In this document: positions 1-9,498 of the stretch, piece by piece
How positions within the stretch are numbered: position 1 is the first letter of the stretch
Layout: each line of letters opens with the position of its first letter
NCBI GenBank assembly: GCA_030625695.1
Contig: DAOUQK010000032.1
Span: 1 to 18,117, forward strand
From: Paracoccaceae bacterium
GTDB lineage: Bacteria; Pseudomonadota; Alphaproteobacteria; Rhodobacterales; Rhodobacteraceae
Direction: 5' to 3'
DNA length: 18,117 bases
Program-made: the position numbers and the translations under genes
Notes under the pieces: model-generated
Database searches by the model: none
What the model was told of the DNA's origin: nothing
What the model saw: the letters and a program-made list of their open reading frames with translations, nothing else

Positions 1-677
1 CGCAGGATGTCCGACAGTTGATCTTGCAGGGTTTCGATAGACTGCTCGATCTTATGTTTTTCCGTCTCTTCCAGGTGTTCATAGGTGTCTGATTTGATGA
101 TCTCCCCGTCTTTGGTTGCGACCAAAGTGAACCCCATCGGCGTGTGCAACATGGCCACGTCCTGTGCCTTGGCCGCCTCATGAAAATCGGCAAAGGCGGT
201 TTCATGGCGCTCTGAGAATTCCTCCTCGATCGCACGGCGTTGGGTCAGGTAATTGTCAGATTCAAAAACCGTCGAGATTTCGATCGTCAGATCGTCGACC
301 AGTTCTTCCATTGCCAGTTTCAGCCGGGTGGCGGACCCGGCCGGAAGTTGCAGCACCTGCGGTTTGTGGGGCGTGTCAAAATTGTTTACATAGGCCCAGT
401 CGCAAGGGACTGGGCGCTTTGCCGCTTCGGTCTCCAACAGCGCATCGACCGCACGGTGACGGCCGGTTCCCACTGGGCCAAGCACAAACAGGTTGAAATC
501 GCGGTGGGGAATGCTGGCGGCCAGTCGGATGGCATCTACCGCCCGATCCTGCCCGACCAATCCTGCAATGTCAGCGAGGTCTGCCGTCGTCGCAAAGCCG
601 AGCCTAGCAGGGTCTGTCTCGCGCCGCAGCACGGCCGGGTCAAGGCTTTTTGGTGAGCCTACGGGTTTCATTACCAT
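1..677 (-). CDS. Lon-like ATP-dependent protease (AAA_32/LonB-type), N-terminal part, cut by window edge
   Basis: Translation of the minus strand from ATG 677 gives 225 codons that stay open to the window edge. The start MVMKPV is preceded by a GGGGG stretch about nine bases upstream; a second in-frame ATG lies at 671. The fragment has the layout of the N-terminal region of Lon-related proteases of COG1067: an 'LVGQDRAVDAI' segment, then the nucleotide-binding loop VLGPVGTGRHRAV, where R replaces the usual Walker lysine. As far as I recall this R is normal in the family. It continues with DWAYVNNFD, an LPAG motif and a charged helical stretch rich in E, K and Q. The catalytic Ser-Lys Lon domain would lie beyond the window. 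Family role: ATP-dependent degradation of damaged or regulatory proteins in the cytosol. It is divergent from the FtsH-like gene, and the two share a 154-base upstream region with an FNR-type box. Confidence 0.85.
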   Translation of the reverse strand, partial: MVMKPVGSPKSLDPAVLRRETDPARLGFATTADLADIAGLVGQDRAVDAIRLAASIPHRDFNLFVLGPVGTGRHRAVDALLETEAAKRPVPCDWAYVNNFDTPHKPQVLQLPAGSATRLKLAMEELVDDLTIEISTVFESDNYLTQRRAIEEEFSERHETAFADFHEAAKAQDVAMLHTPMGFTLVATKDGEIIKSDTYEHLEETEKHKIEQSIETLQDQLSDIL

Positions 678-831
678 GAAGGTCTGCCCCCTGTACAATT
701 GGAGTTTAGTGTGCCTCATGCAGTCTGGTGTGGTATTGATGTGAGTCAAGACGGTGCGCTGCGATCTGGGGCAAAAACGGGTCGGGGAATAATAGTGCCA
801 TTTGTATGCACAAGTAATTGGGGCAATGATA
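678..831. promoter_or_regulatory. divergent promoter region of the Lon-like and FtsH-like genes
   Basis: These 154 bases separate two divergent protease genes. They contain an FNR-type box at 736-749. A weak -10 candidate for the minus gene is TAAACT (708 to 703 on the minus strand), and an A/T-rich stretch near 788-796 could serve the plus gene. Neither sits at the canonical -41.5 spacing from the box. The -10 calls are weak; the shared-region call follows from gene orientation. Confidence 0.5.
736..749. promoter_or_regulatory. FNR/FnrL-type binding site
   Basis: The sequence TTGAT-GTGA-GTCAA matches the FNR consensus TTGAT-N4-ATCAA at 9 of 10 positions. It is centred 65 bases upstream of the Lon-like ATG (677) and about 90 upstream of the FtsH-like ATG (832). 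It could control either gene or both in response to low oxygen. A CRP/FNR relative such as Dnr could use the same site. Confidence 0.5.
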
Positions 832-2721
<1,890 letters not shown>

Positions 2722-2737
2722 AGCGGCAATGGCCGCT
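2722..2737. terminator. hairpin between convergent genes, possible bidirectional terminator
   Basis: A perfect inverted repeat AGCGGC-AATG-GCCGCT begins right after the FtsH-like stop and ends five bases before the stop of the convergent triple-fusion gene. The stem is six base pairs, G/C-rich, with a four-base loop. No T run follows on either strand, so an intrinsic terminator is only possible, not clear. Its position between two converging genes is the main support. Confidence 0.4.
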
Positions 2738-2741
2738 AACG

Positions 2742-5414
2742 TCAGAGACCAAACGGATAGGTTTCATCCTCGCCTTTGACGGGCGGCGTCAACTGAGGCA
2801 GCGGTGTGACCGCCGTGGTCCTGTCGAACCAGACAAAAGCGTCATACTGATCGCCCAGCGTGGCATAGCTGTAATGGCTCCAACGTTCTGTTTCCGGACG
2901 GTAAATCACGCCGATGTAGCGTTCCAGCCGGGGTTGCGCTAGGATGCGCCGAAGCTCGGCGTGTTTCTTGTCCCGCAAGTCGAACAGAAACCGCTCAAGC
3001 CCAACCTGATGGCACAAGGCCTCGTAACTGTCGGGGCGCGACGGGCGCACGGTCTTGATCTCCATCGGCGCATCCCATTCCGATGCAGCTGCGACCTGCC
3101 CGGAATGGGTGCCGAATCCGATCAGGGCGGCGTCGTTGCCGTATTCTTGACGACAGAGCTGACCGATATTCAACTCGCTGCGCTCTTGTCCCATATCGGT
3201 AAAGCGTGCATCGCCAATGTGGGAATTATGGGCCCAGACAACTGCCTTTTTGTCCGGTCCGCCATGGTCCAGAATGTTCTTCAGTGTATCGAACATATGC
3301 TGGTCACGCAGGTTCCAGGACGCGTGCGATCCGTAGTACATGATCCGGTAATAGCGTTCCGCATTGGCAACCAGTCGGGCGTTTTGCGCCGCGTCAAAGA
3401 AGTGATCGCCGTCGCGGGGGATATAATCCAGCTCTTTGCGAAGCAGGTCGACAAGGATGCGGGTCACCGGCTGTTCGCATAACGCATAGCCTTCGGACAA
3501 TGCCGCCCGCCCATAGGCCGCAGGCTCGCGTGACCATGGCGACAGACAGGCGTAACGCGCTCGCGCGGCCTCTGCGGCCTTTGGGTCAACGCCATCGAGA
3601 TATTTCAGAACAGCCGCAATTGAGGCGTTCATGTTGTACAGATCCAAACCATAGAAACTGACCCCGTCGACGGGTGATTTCGCGGCGTTGTGCTGGCGCA
3701 GATATCGGACAAAGTCATCGACGTCGGTGTTTCGCCACATCCAGGTCGGAAAGCGGGTAAACGGCGGTGTCCCGGTCGCGTGCTGCGGATCCTGCCTGAT
3801 GTCGCGGTTGATTGCGGCGGCATCCGGCCAGTCGGCTTCGACGGCGACAATGGAAAACCCGTGCCGTTCGATCAGGCGGCGGGTAATTGCGGCCCGTGCC
3901 CGGTAGAATTCCGATGTGCCGTGCGAAGCTTCGCCCAGCAGAACCACGCGGGCCGACCCAAAACGATCGAAAGCCTCGGCAAAATCCGGATCATCCAATG
4001 CGGGCAGCGGTTCGGCGGCGTCGCGCAGCACGTCAGCGATCGCCTTGGGCTGCGCGGGTTTTACGTCCAGCGGCTTGTGCAGCACGCTCAATTCGGGCTG
4101 CGCCAGATAGTGCTCAAACCACGCCCTGGCAAAATCAATGGCTGTTTCCAGTGTGCCGGGTTCTTCAAACAAGTGGCTGGCACCCGGGACGATCCGCAGC
4201 AATTTCTCGCATGTGAGAGCCGCATGCGCCTGCCGGTTCAACTCGATCACCTGACGATCGTCTCCACCGACAATCAACAGCGTTGGGGCCGCCACCCTGG
4301 GCAAATGCGGACCGGCCAGATCAGGGCGACCACCACGGGACACCACCGCTGCGACACGGGTCTGAAGCTCTGCGGCGGCCTGCAACGCGGCCCCGGCACC
4401 GGTACTTGCGCCGAACAGACCCAGCGGAAGGTCTGCGATATCGGGTTCCGAACTGATCCACAGGGTCGCTTCGATCACCCGCTCTGCAAGCAATGGAATA
4501 TCAAAGACATTGCGGCGATCCTCTGCCTCGGCCGGGATCAAAAGATCCAGCAGAAGCGTGGCAAAACCATTGGCGTTCAGTTTGTCGGCAACAAATGTGT
4601 TGCGCGGGCTATGCCGACTGGACCCGCTGCCATGGGCAAACAGAATGACGCCACGCGGGTTTTTCGGCACCACCAGATCGCCGATCAGACCAAGCGGCGG
4701 AATGGTAACCTCGCGCCGCTCAAAGGCCTGATCCTGTCCGGACGAAGCGGCGTCATAGGCCGTCCAACTCTGACGCAGCAACCCGATGGTTTCCTCGTCG
4801 GTCAGTTGATGAAAGTCACGGAAAAAGCCACCGACACCCCGAAAGTGCTTGGCCGGATTAAGGCAAACGACATTGTCGGCCAGTTCGGCGATTTCGGCCA
4901 AGGCTTGTACCGGCGCGACGGGTAAGGCGACCACGATCATTTGCGCGCCCTGGCGTTTCAGCGCGATCAGGGCCGCTTTCATCGTTGCCCCTGTGGCAAG
5001 ACCGTCATCGACAACAATCGCTGTCCGCCCTGACGGGTCAATGCGCGGACGGTCGCCCATATAACGCAGTCTGCGAGTTTCAAGCTCTACCAGATTTTCT
5101 GCGCGGGCACGTTCCAGAAAGGCGTCGTCAGCCCCGGAAAGGCGTTTTACATCCTCATTGATGACGGTCTGAGGGGGGGTACCTTCAACCACCGCACCTA
5201 GTGCAACTTCGGGGTTTCCAGGCGCACCGATTTTGCGCACCAGCACCAGATCAAGCGGCGCGTTCAGACGGCGCGCCACTTCGACAGCGACAGGCACACC
5301 GCCACGTGGCAACGCGTAGACGACGGGGCGGATAAACGCCATCGGTTCTAATTGATCTGCCAATTGCCGACCTGCATCGTCACGATTCACGAACGTCAGA
5401 AATGAATCATCCAT
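2742..5414 (-). CDS. three-domain fusion: phosphoribosyltransferase, alpha/beta hydrolase, erythromycin-esterase-like
   Basis: From ATG 5414 the protein has 890 residues. Domain 1 (about 1-220) is a type I phosphoribosyltransferase: PRGGVPVA early, and the PRPP loop VVDDGLATGATM at 134-145. Domain 2 (about 235-440) is a dienelactone-hydrolase-like alpha/beta hydrolase with a complete-looking triad: Ser337 in GASTG, Asp385/386 in VGGDD and His414 in GASHLF. Domain 3 (about 455-885) is erythromycin-esterase-like: GEASHG (Glu495, His498), VEADWP (Glu526) and WAHNSH (His729), the residues expected for that fold. No signal peptide or membrane segment is seen, so it should be cytosolic. Actual substrates are unknown; the domain name does not imply macrolide resistance. 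An in-frame TTG lies at 5432, but no ribosome binding site supports either start. The ATG coincides with a predicted transcription start, suggesting a leaderless message. Its last codons converge on the FtsH-like gene. Confidence 0.9.
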   Translation of the reverse strand: MDDSFLTFVNRDDAGRQLADQLEPMAFIRPVVYALPRGGVPVAVEVARRLNAPLDLVLVRKIGAPGNPEVALGAVVEGTPPQTVINEDVKRLSGADDAFLERARAENLVELETRRLRYMGDRPRIDPSGRTAIVVDDGLATGATMKAALIALKRQGAQMIVVALPVAPVQALAEIAELADNVVCLNPAKHFRGVGGFFRDFHQLTDEETIGLLRQSWTAYDAASSGQDQAFERREVTIPPLGLIGDLVVPKNPRGVILFAHGSGSSRHSPRNTFVADKLNANGFATLLLDLLIPAEAEDRRNVFDIPLLAERVIEATLWISSEPDIADLPLGLFGASTGAGAALQAAAELQTRVAAVVSRGGRPDLAGPHLPRVAAPTLLIVGGDDRQVIELNRQAHAALTCEKLLRIVPGASHLFEEPGTLETAIDFARAWFEHYLAQPELSVLHKPLDVKPAQPKAIADVLRDAAEPLPALDDPDFAEAFDRFGSARVVLLGEASHGTSEFYRARAAITRRLIERHGFSIVAVEADWPDAAAINRDIRQDPQHATGTPPFTRFPTWMWRNTDVDDFVRYLRQHNAAKSPVDGVSFYGLDLYNMNASIAAVLKYLDGVDPKAAEAARARYACLSPWSREPAAYGRAALSEGYALCEQPVTRILVDLLRKELDYIPRDGDHFFDAAQNARLVANAERYYRIMYYGSHASWNLRDQHMFDTLKNILDHGGPDKKAVVWAHNSHIGDARFTDMGQERSELNIGQLCRQEYGNDAALIGFGTHSGQVAAASEWDAPMEIKTVRPSRPDSYEALCHQVGLERFLFDLRDKKHAELRRILAQPRLERYIGVIYRPETERWSHYSYATLGDQYDAFVWFDRTTAVTPLPQLTPPVKGEDETYPFGL

Positions 5415-5448
5415 GCTTGGACTATAATCCAAGGATCGGCGTGATGCC

Positions 5449-5462
5449 TTGATCTACAGCAA
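5449..5462. promoter_or_regulatory. FNR/FnrL-type binding site, class II position
   Basis: TTGAT-CTAC-AGCAA matches the FNR consensus at 9 of 10 positions, and the flanking CC and GG extend the palindrome. The centre (5455.5) is exactly 41.5 bases upstream of the ATG at 5414. A TATAGT -10 element occupies -12 to -7 relative to that A. This is the canonical geometry of a class II FNR-activated promoter, with the start codon as +1. The same box is also 41.5 bases from 5497 on the plus strand, where TATTCT lies at -12 to -7. Confidence 0.6.
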
Positions 5463-5489
5463 GGAACAGGCGTTGTTTTTACCCTATTC

Positions 5490-5513
5490 TTGACCTGTTG
5501 ACGGGTTGAGTTG
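5490..5513 (+). repeat. three tandem TTGA-headed 8-mers in the operon leader/promoter
   Basis: The octamers TTGACCTG, TTGACGGG and TTGAGTTG follow each other without gaps at 5490, 5498 and 5506. A reverse-oriented GGTCAA lies at 5523-5528. They sit just before the aminotransferase start. They may be part of a regulator site or a chance low-complexity run; no known operator was recognised. Confidence 0.35.
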
Positions 5514-5543
5514 GAGTAAACCGGTCAAATTTCGAGGTATGCA

Positions 5544-6737
5544 ATGGACCAACCGACACAACCAATGGCAGAGTTGATCGCGTTACGATCACGAAATCTG
5601 GCGATGTCCGCCATCAAGGAAATGTCCATTCTCAGCGCCAAGGTACCCGGCGCTGCATCGTTGGCTTGGGGATTGCCCTCGTTTCGCACGCCTGCTCCGA
5701 TCCGGGACGCAGTGGCCCGTGCGCTGGAAACTGATCCTGCGATCGGCATGTATGCCCTGCCGGGTGGCCTGCCAGAGCTTTGCGCGGCAGCGGCGCAAGA
5801 GCACGAACGCCGCACCGGGGTTCGCCGTGATCCTGAAAAGCATATCACCATCACCGCCGGAAACATGGAAGGGCTGAATACCCTGTTCCACGTGATCGTC
5901 GATCCCGGCGACGAGGTCATCGTCACTGATCCGGGATTTGTGTCCCACATCAGTCAGATCCGGTTCAATGGCGGCAAGCCGGTGTTCTGGCAGATGCGCG
6001 AGGAGCGGGGCTGGGAGCTCGATATCGAAAATCTGGTGGGGCTGATCGGGCCAAGGACAAAGGCGATAGTTCTGGTTACCCCGTCCAACCCCACGGGGTG
6101 CATTATGTCCGAAGCAACCTTGCGGGCCGTCGCCGAGATTGCCCGCCGGAATGGATTGCTGATCATCCTCGATGATCCCTACAGCCACTTTACTTACGAA
6201 AACAGCGCCCGGTTTTTCAATCTTGCTACCGCAGCGGAATACGCGGATCACATTGCCTACCTTTTCACCTTCTCGAAGGCCTATGCCATGAGCGGCTGGC
6301 GGGTCGGATATATGGTCATCCCGGAAGCCCTGCGCACCGAAATCGTTAAGGTCCATGACCTGGCGATGATCTGTACGCCGCGCATTTCCCAGGTTGCGGC
6401 AATGGCTGCGCTGGAAAATGAACCAACGCACCTACCAGAATTTGAAACTATCCTCGGTCGCAGGCGCGCCCTGATTTGTGAACGGCTGGATCAACTGGCG
6501 CATGTCTTTCAGTATGTCCGCCCCGAAGGTGCCTACTATGTCTTCCCGCGCGTGATCGACACCACCGAAAGCTCCACGCAGTTTTCGCATCGTTTGTTGC
6601 AAGAGGCGCGTGTCACGATGACGCCCGGCGCTGCGTTTGGCCCTTCGGGCGAGCATCACGTGCGCATGGCATATTGCGTCGAGGACGACACAATCAACCT
6701 GGCGTTTGACAGGATGGAGGCGTATTTTGGCAAATGA
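5544..6737 (+). CDS. PLP-dependent class I/II aminotransferase
   Basis: A protein of 397 residues, normal length for fold-type I aspartate-aminotransferase-like enzymes. The ATG at 5544 has GAGG six bases upstream. Visible PLP-site residues are Asn182 in SNPTG, Asp210/Asp211 and Tyr213 in LDDPYSH, the Schiff-base Lys245 in FSKAYAMSGWR, Arg253 nearby, and the carboxylate-binding Arg374 in HHVRMAY. The reaction is transfer of an amino group between an amino acid and a 2-oxoacid in the cytosol. The substrate cannot be read from the sequence. As first gene of an operon ending in a Glu/Leu/Phe/Val-type dehydrogenase and containing 2-oxoacid dehydrogenase subunits, a branched-chain or aromatic amino acid is a reasonable inference. 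The last bases of the gene contain the ribosome binding site of the next one. Confidence 0.92.
   Translation: MDQPTQPMAELIALRSRNLAMSAIKEMSILSAKVPGAASLAWGLPSFRTPAPIRDAVARALETDPAIGMYALPGGLPELCAAAAQEHERRTGVRRDPEKHITITAGNMEGLNTLFHVIVDPGDEVIVTDPGFVSHISQIRFNGGKPVFWQMREERGWELDIENLVGLIGPRTKAIVLVTPSNPTGCIMSEATLRAVAEIARRNGLLIILDDPYSHFTYENSARFFNLATAAEYADHIAYLFTFSKAYAMSGWRVGYMVIPEALRTEIVKVHDLAMICTPRISQVAAMAALENEPTHLPEFETILGRRRALICERLDQLAHVFQYVRPEGAYYVFPRVIDTTESSTQFSHRLLQEARVTMTPGAAFGPSGEHHVRMAYCVEDDTINLAFDRMEAYFGK
6716..6720 (+). promoter_or_regulatory. ribosome binding site that points to a TTG start
   Basis: GGAGG at 6716-6720 lies six bases before an in-frame TTG at 6727, inside the end of the aminotransferase gene. 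The next in-frame ATG (6754) has no comparable site at a good distance. This favours TTG 6727 as start of the acyl-CoA synthetase. Confidence 0.6.
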
Positions 6738-8430
6738 GGAAAACCCCCCTTCGATGCAGAGCTATCTGCACGGTGTGTCAGATATTCCTTTGATGGGGCT
6801 GACCGTTGGCGGTCTTCTGGAAGATACCGCCAAAAAACACCCAGATAACGAAGCGCTGGTCGTTTCGCACCAGAACGTGCGCTGGACTTATCAGGAATTG
6901 AACAGACAGGTCGATGAAATGGCCGCCGGGCTGATTGCCCTTGGGTTGATCCCCGGGGATCGCGTCGGCGTGCTTGCCCCTAACATGGCGGAATGGGTGG
7001 TTCTTCAATTCGCAACCGCCAGAGCCGGGTTAATTCTGGTGAACGTCAATCCGGCCTATCGGCTGTCTGAACTGGAATTCGCGCTGAACCAGACCGGAAT
7101 GAAAGCCTTGGTCACGGTTCCGAAGTTCAAGACCAGCGACTATTTGGCGATGCTGTCGGAACTGATGCCGGAACTTCCGGCCTCGAAGCCGGGTACGCTG
7201 AAGGCTGAAAAGGCCCCGGACCTGCGGTGGATCATTGTTTTGGGTGAGGACACGTTCAAAGGAACGATCCGTTATCGTGACGTGATGGCCGATGCGACAG
7301 CTAAAGCGCGCCACCGTATTTGTTCTCTGGCTTCAGAACTGCAATTCGATGATCCGATCAACATCCAGTTCACAAGTGGCACGACGGGCCGACCCAAGGC
7401 CGCCACGCTGACCCACCACAATATTGTCAACAACGCCTATTTCACCGGCCTTCAGATGGCGCTGTCCGATAAGGATAGGATGTGCATTCCGGTGCCGATG
7501 TATCATTGCTTTGGAATGGTTCTTGGAACACTGTGTTGCGTCGCGCATGGGGCAACCATGGTGTTTTCCTCTGCCGGATTTGATGCGACCGCCGCGATGC
7601 AGGCCGTTGAAGCCGAGCGTTGCACGGTACTGCACGGGGTGCCGACAATGTTCATCGCCGAGTTGGATTCCCCCGGCTTCGGCGACCTTGACCTTTCCAG
7701 CCTGCGCACCGGCATTATTGCCGGTGCCCCCTGTCCGGCGGAACTGATGAAACGGATCATGCATGAGATGCACATGACCGAGATCACCATCGCCTATGGC
7801 ATGACCGAAACCGGTCCCGTCAGCACCCAGACATCCATCACTGATCCGGTTGTAAGGCGGGTTGAGACAGTGGGCCGCGTTCTGCCGCACACCGAGATCA
7901 AAGTGGTCAATACCGATGGCCGCATCACGCCGCGCGGTACTCCGGGTGAATTGCTGACCCGGGGCTATTGCGTGATGCCGAAGTACTGGAACGACCCCGC
8001 AAGGACCGCAGAGGCCATCGACGAGGTCGGCTGGATTGCCAGCGGCGACATTGCGGTGGTGGACGACGAGGGGTATTTCCAGATCGTCGGCCGGATCAAG
8101 GACATGCTGATCCGTGGTGGCGAGAACATCTTCCCACGCGAGATTGAGGATTTTCTGTATACGCATCCTGCGGTCGAACAGGTCGAAGTGATTGGCGTTC
8201 CGGACGAAAAATACGGCGAAGAGATATGCGCCTGGATCAAGCTGCGTGAGGGTCACAGCACTACTGCCGACGACATCCGTGCGTTTTGCAAAGGTCAGAT
8301 CGCGCATTTCAAGATCCCTCGTTACATCAGGTTTGTCGACAGCTTCCCGATGACGATTACCGGAAAGGTGCAGAAGTTTGTCATGCGGGATCAGATGGCC
8401 AAGGAACTTGCCGGGCCGGAAAGGATGTGA
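6727..8430 (+). CDS. AMP-forming acyl-CoA synthetase (fatty/branched-chain acid-CoA ligase)
   Basis: From TTG 6727 the protein has 567 residues; starting at ATG 6754 would remove nine. It shows the full motif set of the ANL superfamily: phosphate loop FTSGTTGRPKA (215-225), YGMTETGPVS (357-366), SGD at 439-441, hinge and acyl-CoA motif RIKDMLIRGGENIFP (456-470), and catalytic Lys547 in ITGKVQK. The reaction is acid + ATP + CoA to acyl-CoA + AMP + PPi. The DMLIRGGENI form is typical of medium- and long-chain or branched-chain acid ligases rather than acetyl-CoA synthetase. The start overlaps the end of the aminotransferase by 11 bases, and the next gene begins three bases after the stop, so the genes are co-translated. 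In this operon it probably activates free acids that match the acyl-CoA products of the E1/E2 complex. The exact chain specificity is unknown. Confidence 0.92.
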   Translation: MANEENPPSMQSYLHGVSDIPLMGLTVGGLLEDTAKKHPDNEALVVSHQNVRWTYQELNRQVDEMAAGLIALGLIPGDRVGVLAPNMAEWVVLQFATARAGLILVNVNPAYRLSELEFALNQTGMKALVTVPKFKTSDYLAMLSELMPELPASKPGTLKAEKAPDLRWIIVLGEDTFKGTIRYRDVMADATAKARHRICSLASELQFDDPINIQFTSGTTGRPKAATLTHHNIVNNAYFTGLQMALSDKDRMCIPVPMYHCFGMVLGTLCCVAHGATMVFSSAGFDATAAMQAVEAERCTVLHGVPTMFIAELDSPGFGDLDLSSLRTGIIAGAPCPAELMKRIMHEMHMTEITIAYGMTETGPVSTQTSITDPVVRRVETVGRVLPHTEIKVVNTDGRITPRGTPGELLTRGYCVMPKYWNDPARTAEAIDEVGWIASGDIAVVDDEGYFQIVGRIKDMLIRGGENIFPREIEDFLYTHPAVEQVEVIGVPDEKYGEEICAWIKLREGHSTTADDIRAFCKGQIAHFKIPRYIRFVDSFPMTITGKVQKFVMRDQMAKELAGPERM

Positions 8431-8433
8431 CGC

Positions 8434-9498
8434 GTGCCAACCCAACCAGACCATCAAATACCTGACATCACCGTATTTCTGGATCCGGCGGGGTATCCTG
8501 TCCACGAATTGCCGGAATTTTCCCGTGATCGCGAGGCTTTGGTGGAGATGTACTCGGCGATGGTCAAAACCCGGACCTTCGACGCCAAGGCGATTTCTCT
8601 ACAGCGTACCGGACGGTTAGGAACCTATGCGTCCAGTCTTGGCCAGGAGGCAATCGCTGTGGGTATCGCAAGCGCCATGACCAAAGAGGACGTTTTGCTG
8701 CCCTCGTTCCGCGAACATGGCGCGCAGTTGTGGCGTGGTGTGTCGCTGGAAGAATTGTTCCTCTACTGGGGCGGCGACGAGCGCGGCAATGATTTTGCGA
8801 ATGCACGGCAGGATTTCCCGGTCTGTATTCCCGTGGCATCGCAATTCCCCCACGCTGCCGGTGTCGGGCTGGCCATCGTTCAGAAAGACGAACCCGGCGT
8901 TGCCGTTGCCATAGGCGGTGACGGGGCCACGTCAAAGGGGGACTTCTACGAGGCCCTGAATGTAGTCGGTGCATGGATGCTGCCTGTGGTGTTTGTGATC
9001 GCCAACAACCAATGGGCGATATCGGTGCCGCGCCTTGATCAGACCCGGGCGCGAACCCTTGCCGACAAAGCAGTGGCCGCAGGCATCCCCGGCGAACAGG
9101 TCGACGGCAATGACGTGATTGCGGTGCGCGAAGCGACCGAACGTGCCCTGACACGGGCGCGCAATGGCAAGGGCGGGACGTTGATCGAATGTCTGACCTA
9201 CCGGTTGGGCGATCATACAACGGCAGACGATGCCAGCCGCTACCGTGACGATGAGGATGTCAGCCCGCATTGGAGCGAGGAGCCACTGGTCCGCCTGAGA
9301 GCGTATCTGGTGGCGCACCATGGCTGGGCCAAGGAAGATGAAGAGACTTTGCTGCGCGACTGCCGTGATCAGATCGAAAAAGCGGCTGAAACGTATCTGG
9401 CAACTCCGCCACAACCTGCCCAGGCGATATTTGAATATCTCTATGCCGACCAACCGCAGGATCTGATCGCCCAGGCCGGGGAGATGGATGATGTCTGA
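8434..9498 (+). CDS. 2-oxoacid dehydrogenase E1 component, alpha subunit
   Basis: A protein of 354 residues starting at GTG 8434, with AAGGA (8421-8425) eight bases upstream. The thiamine-diphosphate motif runs from GGDGATSKGDF (161-171) to FVIANNQWAI (187-196), the expected spacing for GDG...NN. YRLGDHTTADDASRYR (256-271) is the loop that in relatives closes over the cofactor. It forms an alpha2-beta2 E1 with the next gene and decarboxylates a 2-oxoacid, passing the acyl group to E2-lipoyl. The sequence belongs to the branch commonly annotated as pyruvate dehydrogenase alpha of Gram-positive type or branched-chain 2-oxoacid dehydrogenase alpha. Here the amino acid dehydrogenase and aminotransferase favour branched-chain 2-oxoacids, but pyruvate cannot be excluded. 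It overlaps E1-beta by 11 bases. Confidence 0.93.
   Translation: MPTQPDHQIPDITVFLDPAGYPVHELPEFSRDREALVEMYSAMVKTRTFDAKAISLQRTGRLGTYASSLGQEAIAVGIASAMTKEDVLLPSFREHGAQLWRGVSLEELFLYWGGDERGNDFANARQDFPVCIPVASQFPHAAGVGLAIVQKDEPGVAVAIGGDGATSKGDFYEALNVVGAWMLPVVFVIANNQWAISVPRLDQTRARTLADKAVAAGIPGEQVDGNDVIAVREATERALTRARNGKGGTLIECLTYRLGDHTTADDASRYRDDEDVSPHWSEEPLVRLRAYLVAHHGWAKEDEETLLRDCRDQIEKAAETYLATPPQPAQAIFEYLYADQPQDLIAQAGEMDDV

Larger units (their letters stand above)
5415..5543. promoter_or_regulatory. divergent promoter region, triple-fusion gene and aminotransferase operon
   Basis: This 129-base stretch separates the minus-strand fusion gene from the six-gene plus operon. It holds the minus -10 candidate TATAGT (5426 to 5421), a plus-strand TATAAT on the same bases (5423-5428), an FNR-type box at 5449-5462, a second plus -10 candidate TATTCT (5485-5490), three tandem TTGA-headed octamers (5490-5513), and a GAGG ribosome binding site at 5534-5537. 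The TTGGA-N6-TCCAA inverted repeat at 5417-5432 covers the -10 bases. Confidence 0.6.

Noticed and set aside
802..813. TTGT-ATGC-ACAA as a further FNR-type site
   Set aside because: It lacks the G-A of TTGAT and A-T of ATCAA, so the core recognition bases are missing.
2742..3960. Erythromycin-esterase-like domain as a macrolide resistance gene
   Set aside because: The domain is widespread in chromosomal stress proteins, is fused here to two other enzymes, and there is no mobile element or resistance context.
3690..4925. Plus-strand frame of 411 codons opposite the triple-fusion gene
   Set aside because: It lies wholly antisense to a gene with clear domain motifs, has no recognisable motif, and is low-complexity in the way of G+C-rich shadow frames.
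7333..8505. Minus-strand frame of 390 codons opposite the acyl-CoA synthetase and the start of E1-alpha
   Set aside because: Rich in His, Arg, Gly and Asp with no domain pattern, and it crosses two well-supported genes on the other strand.
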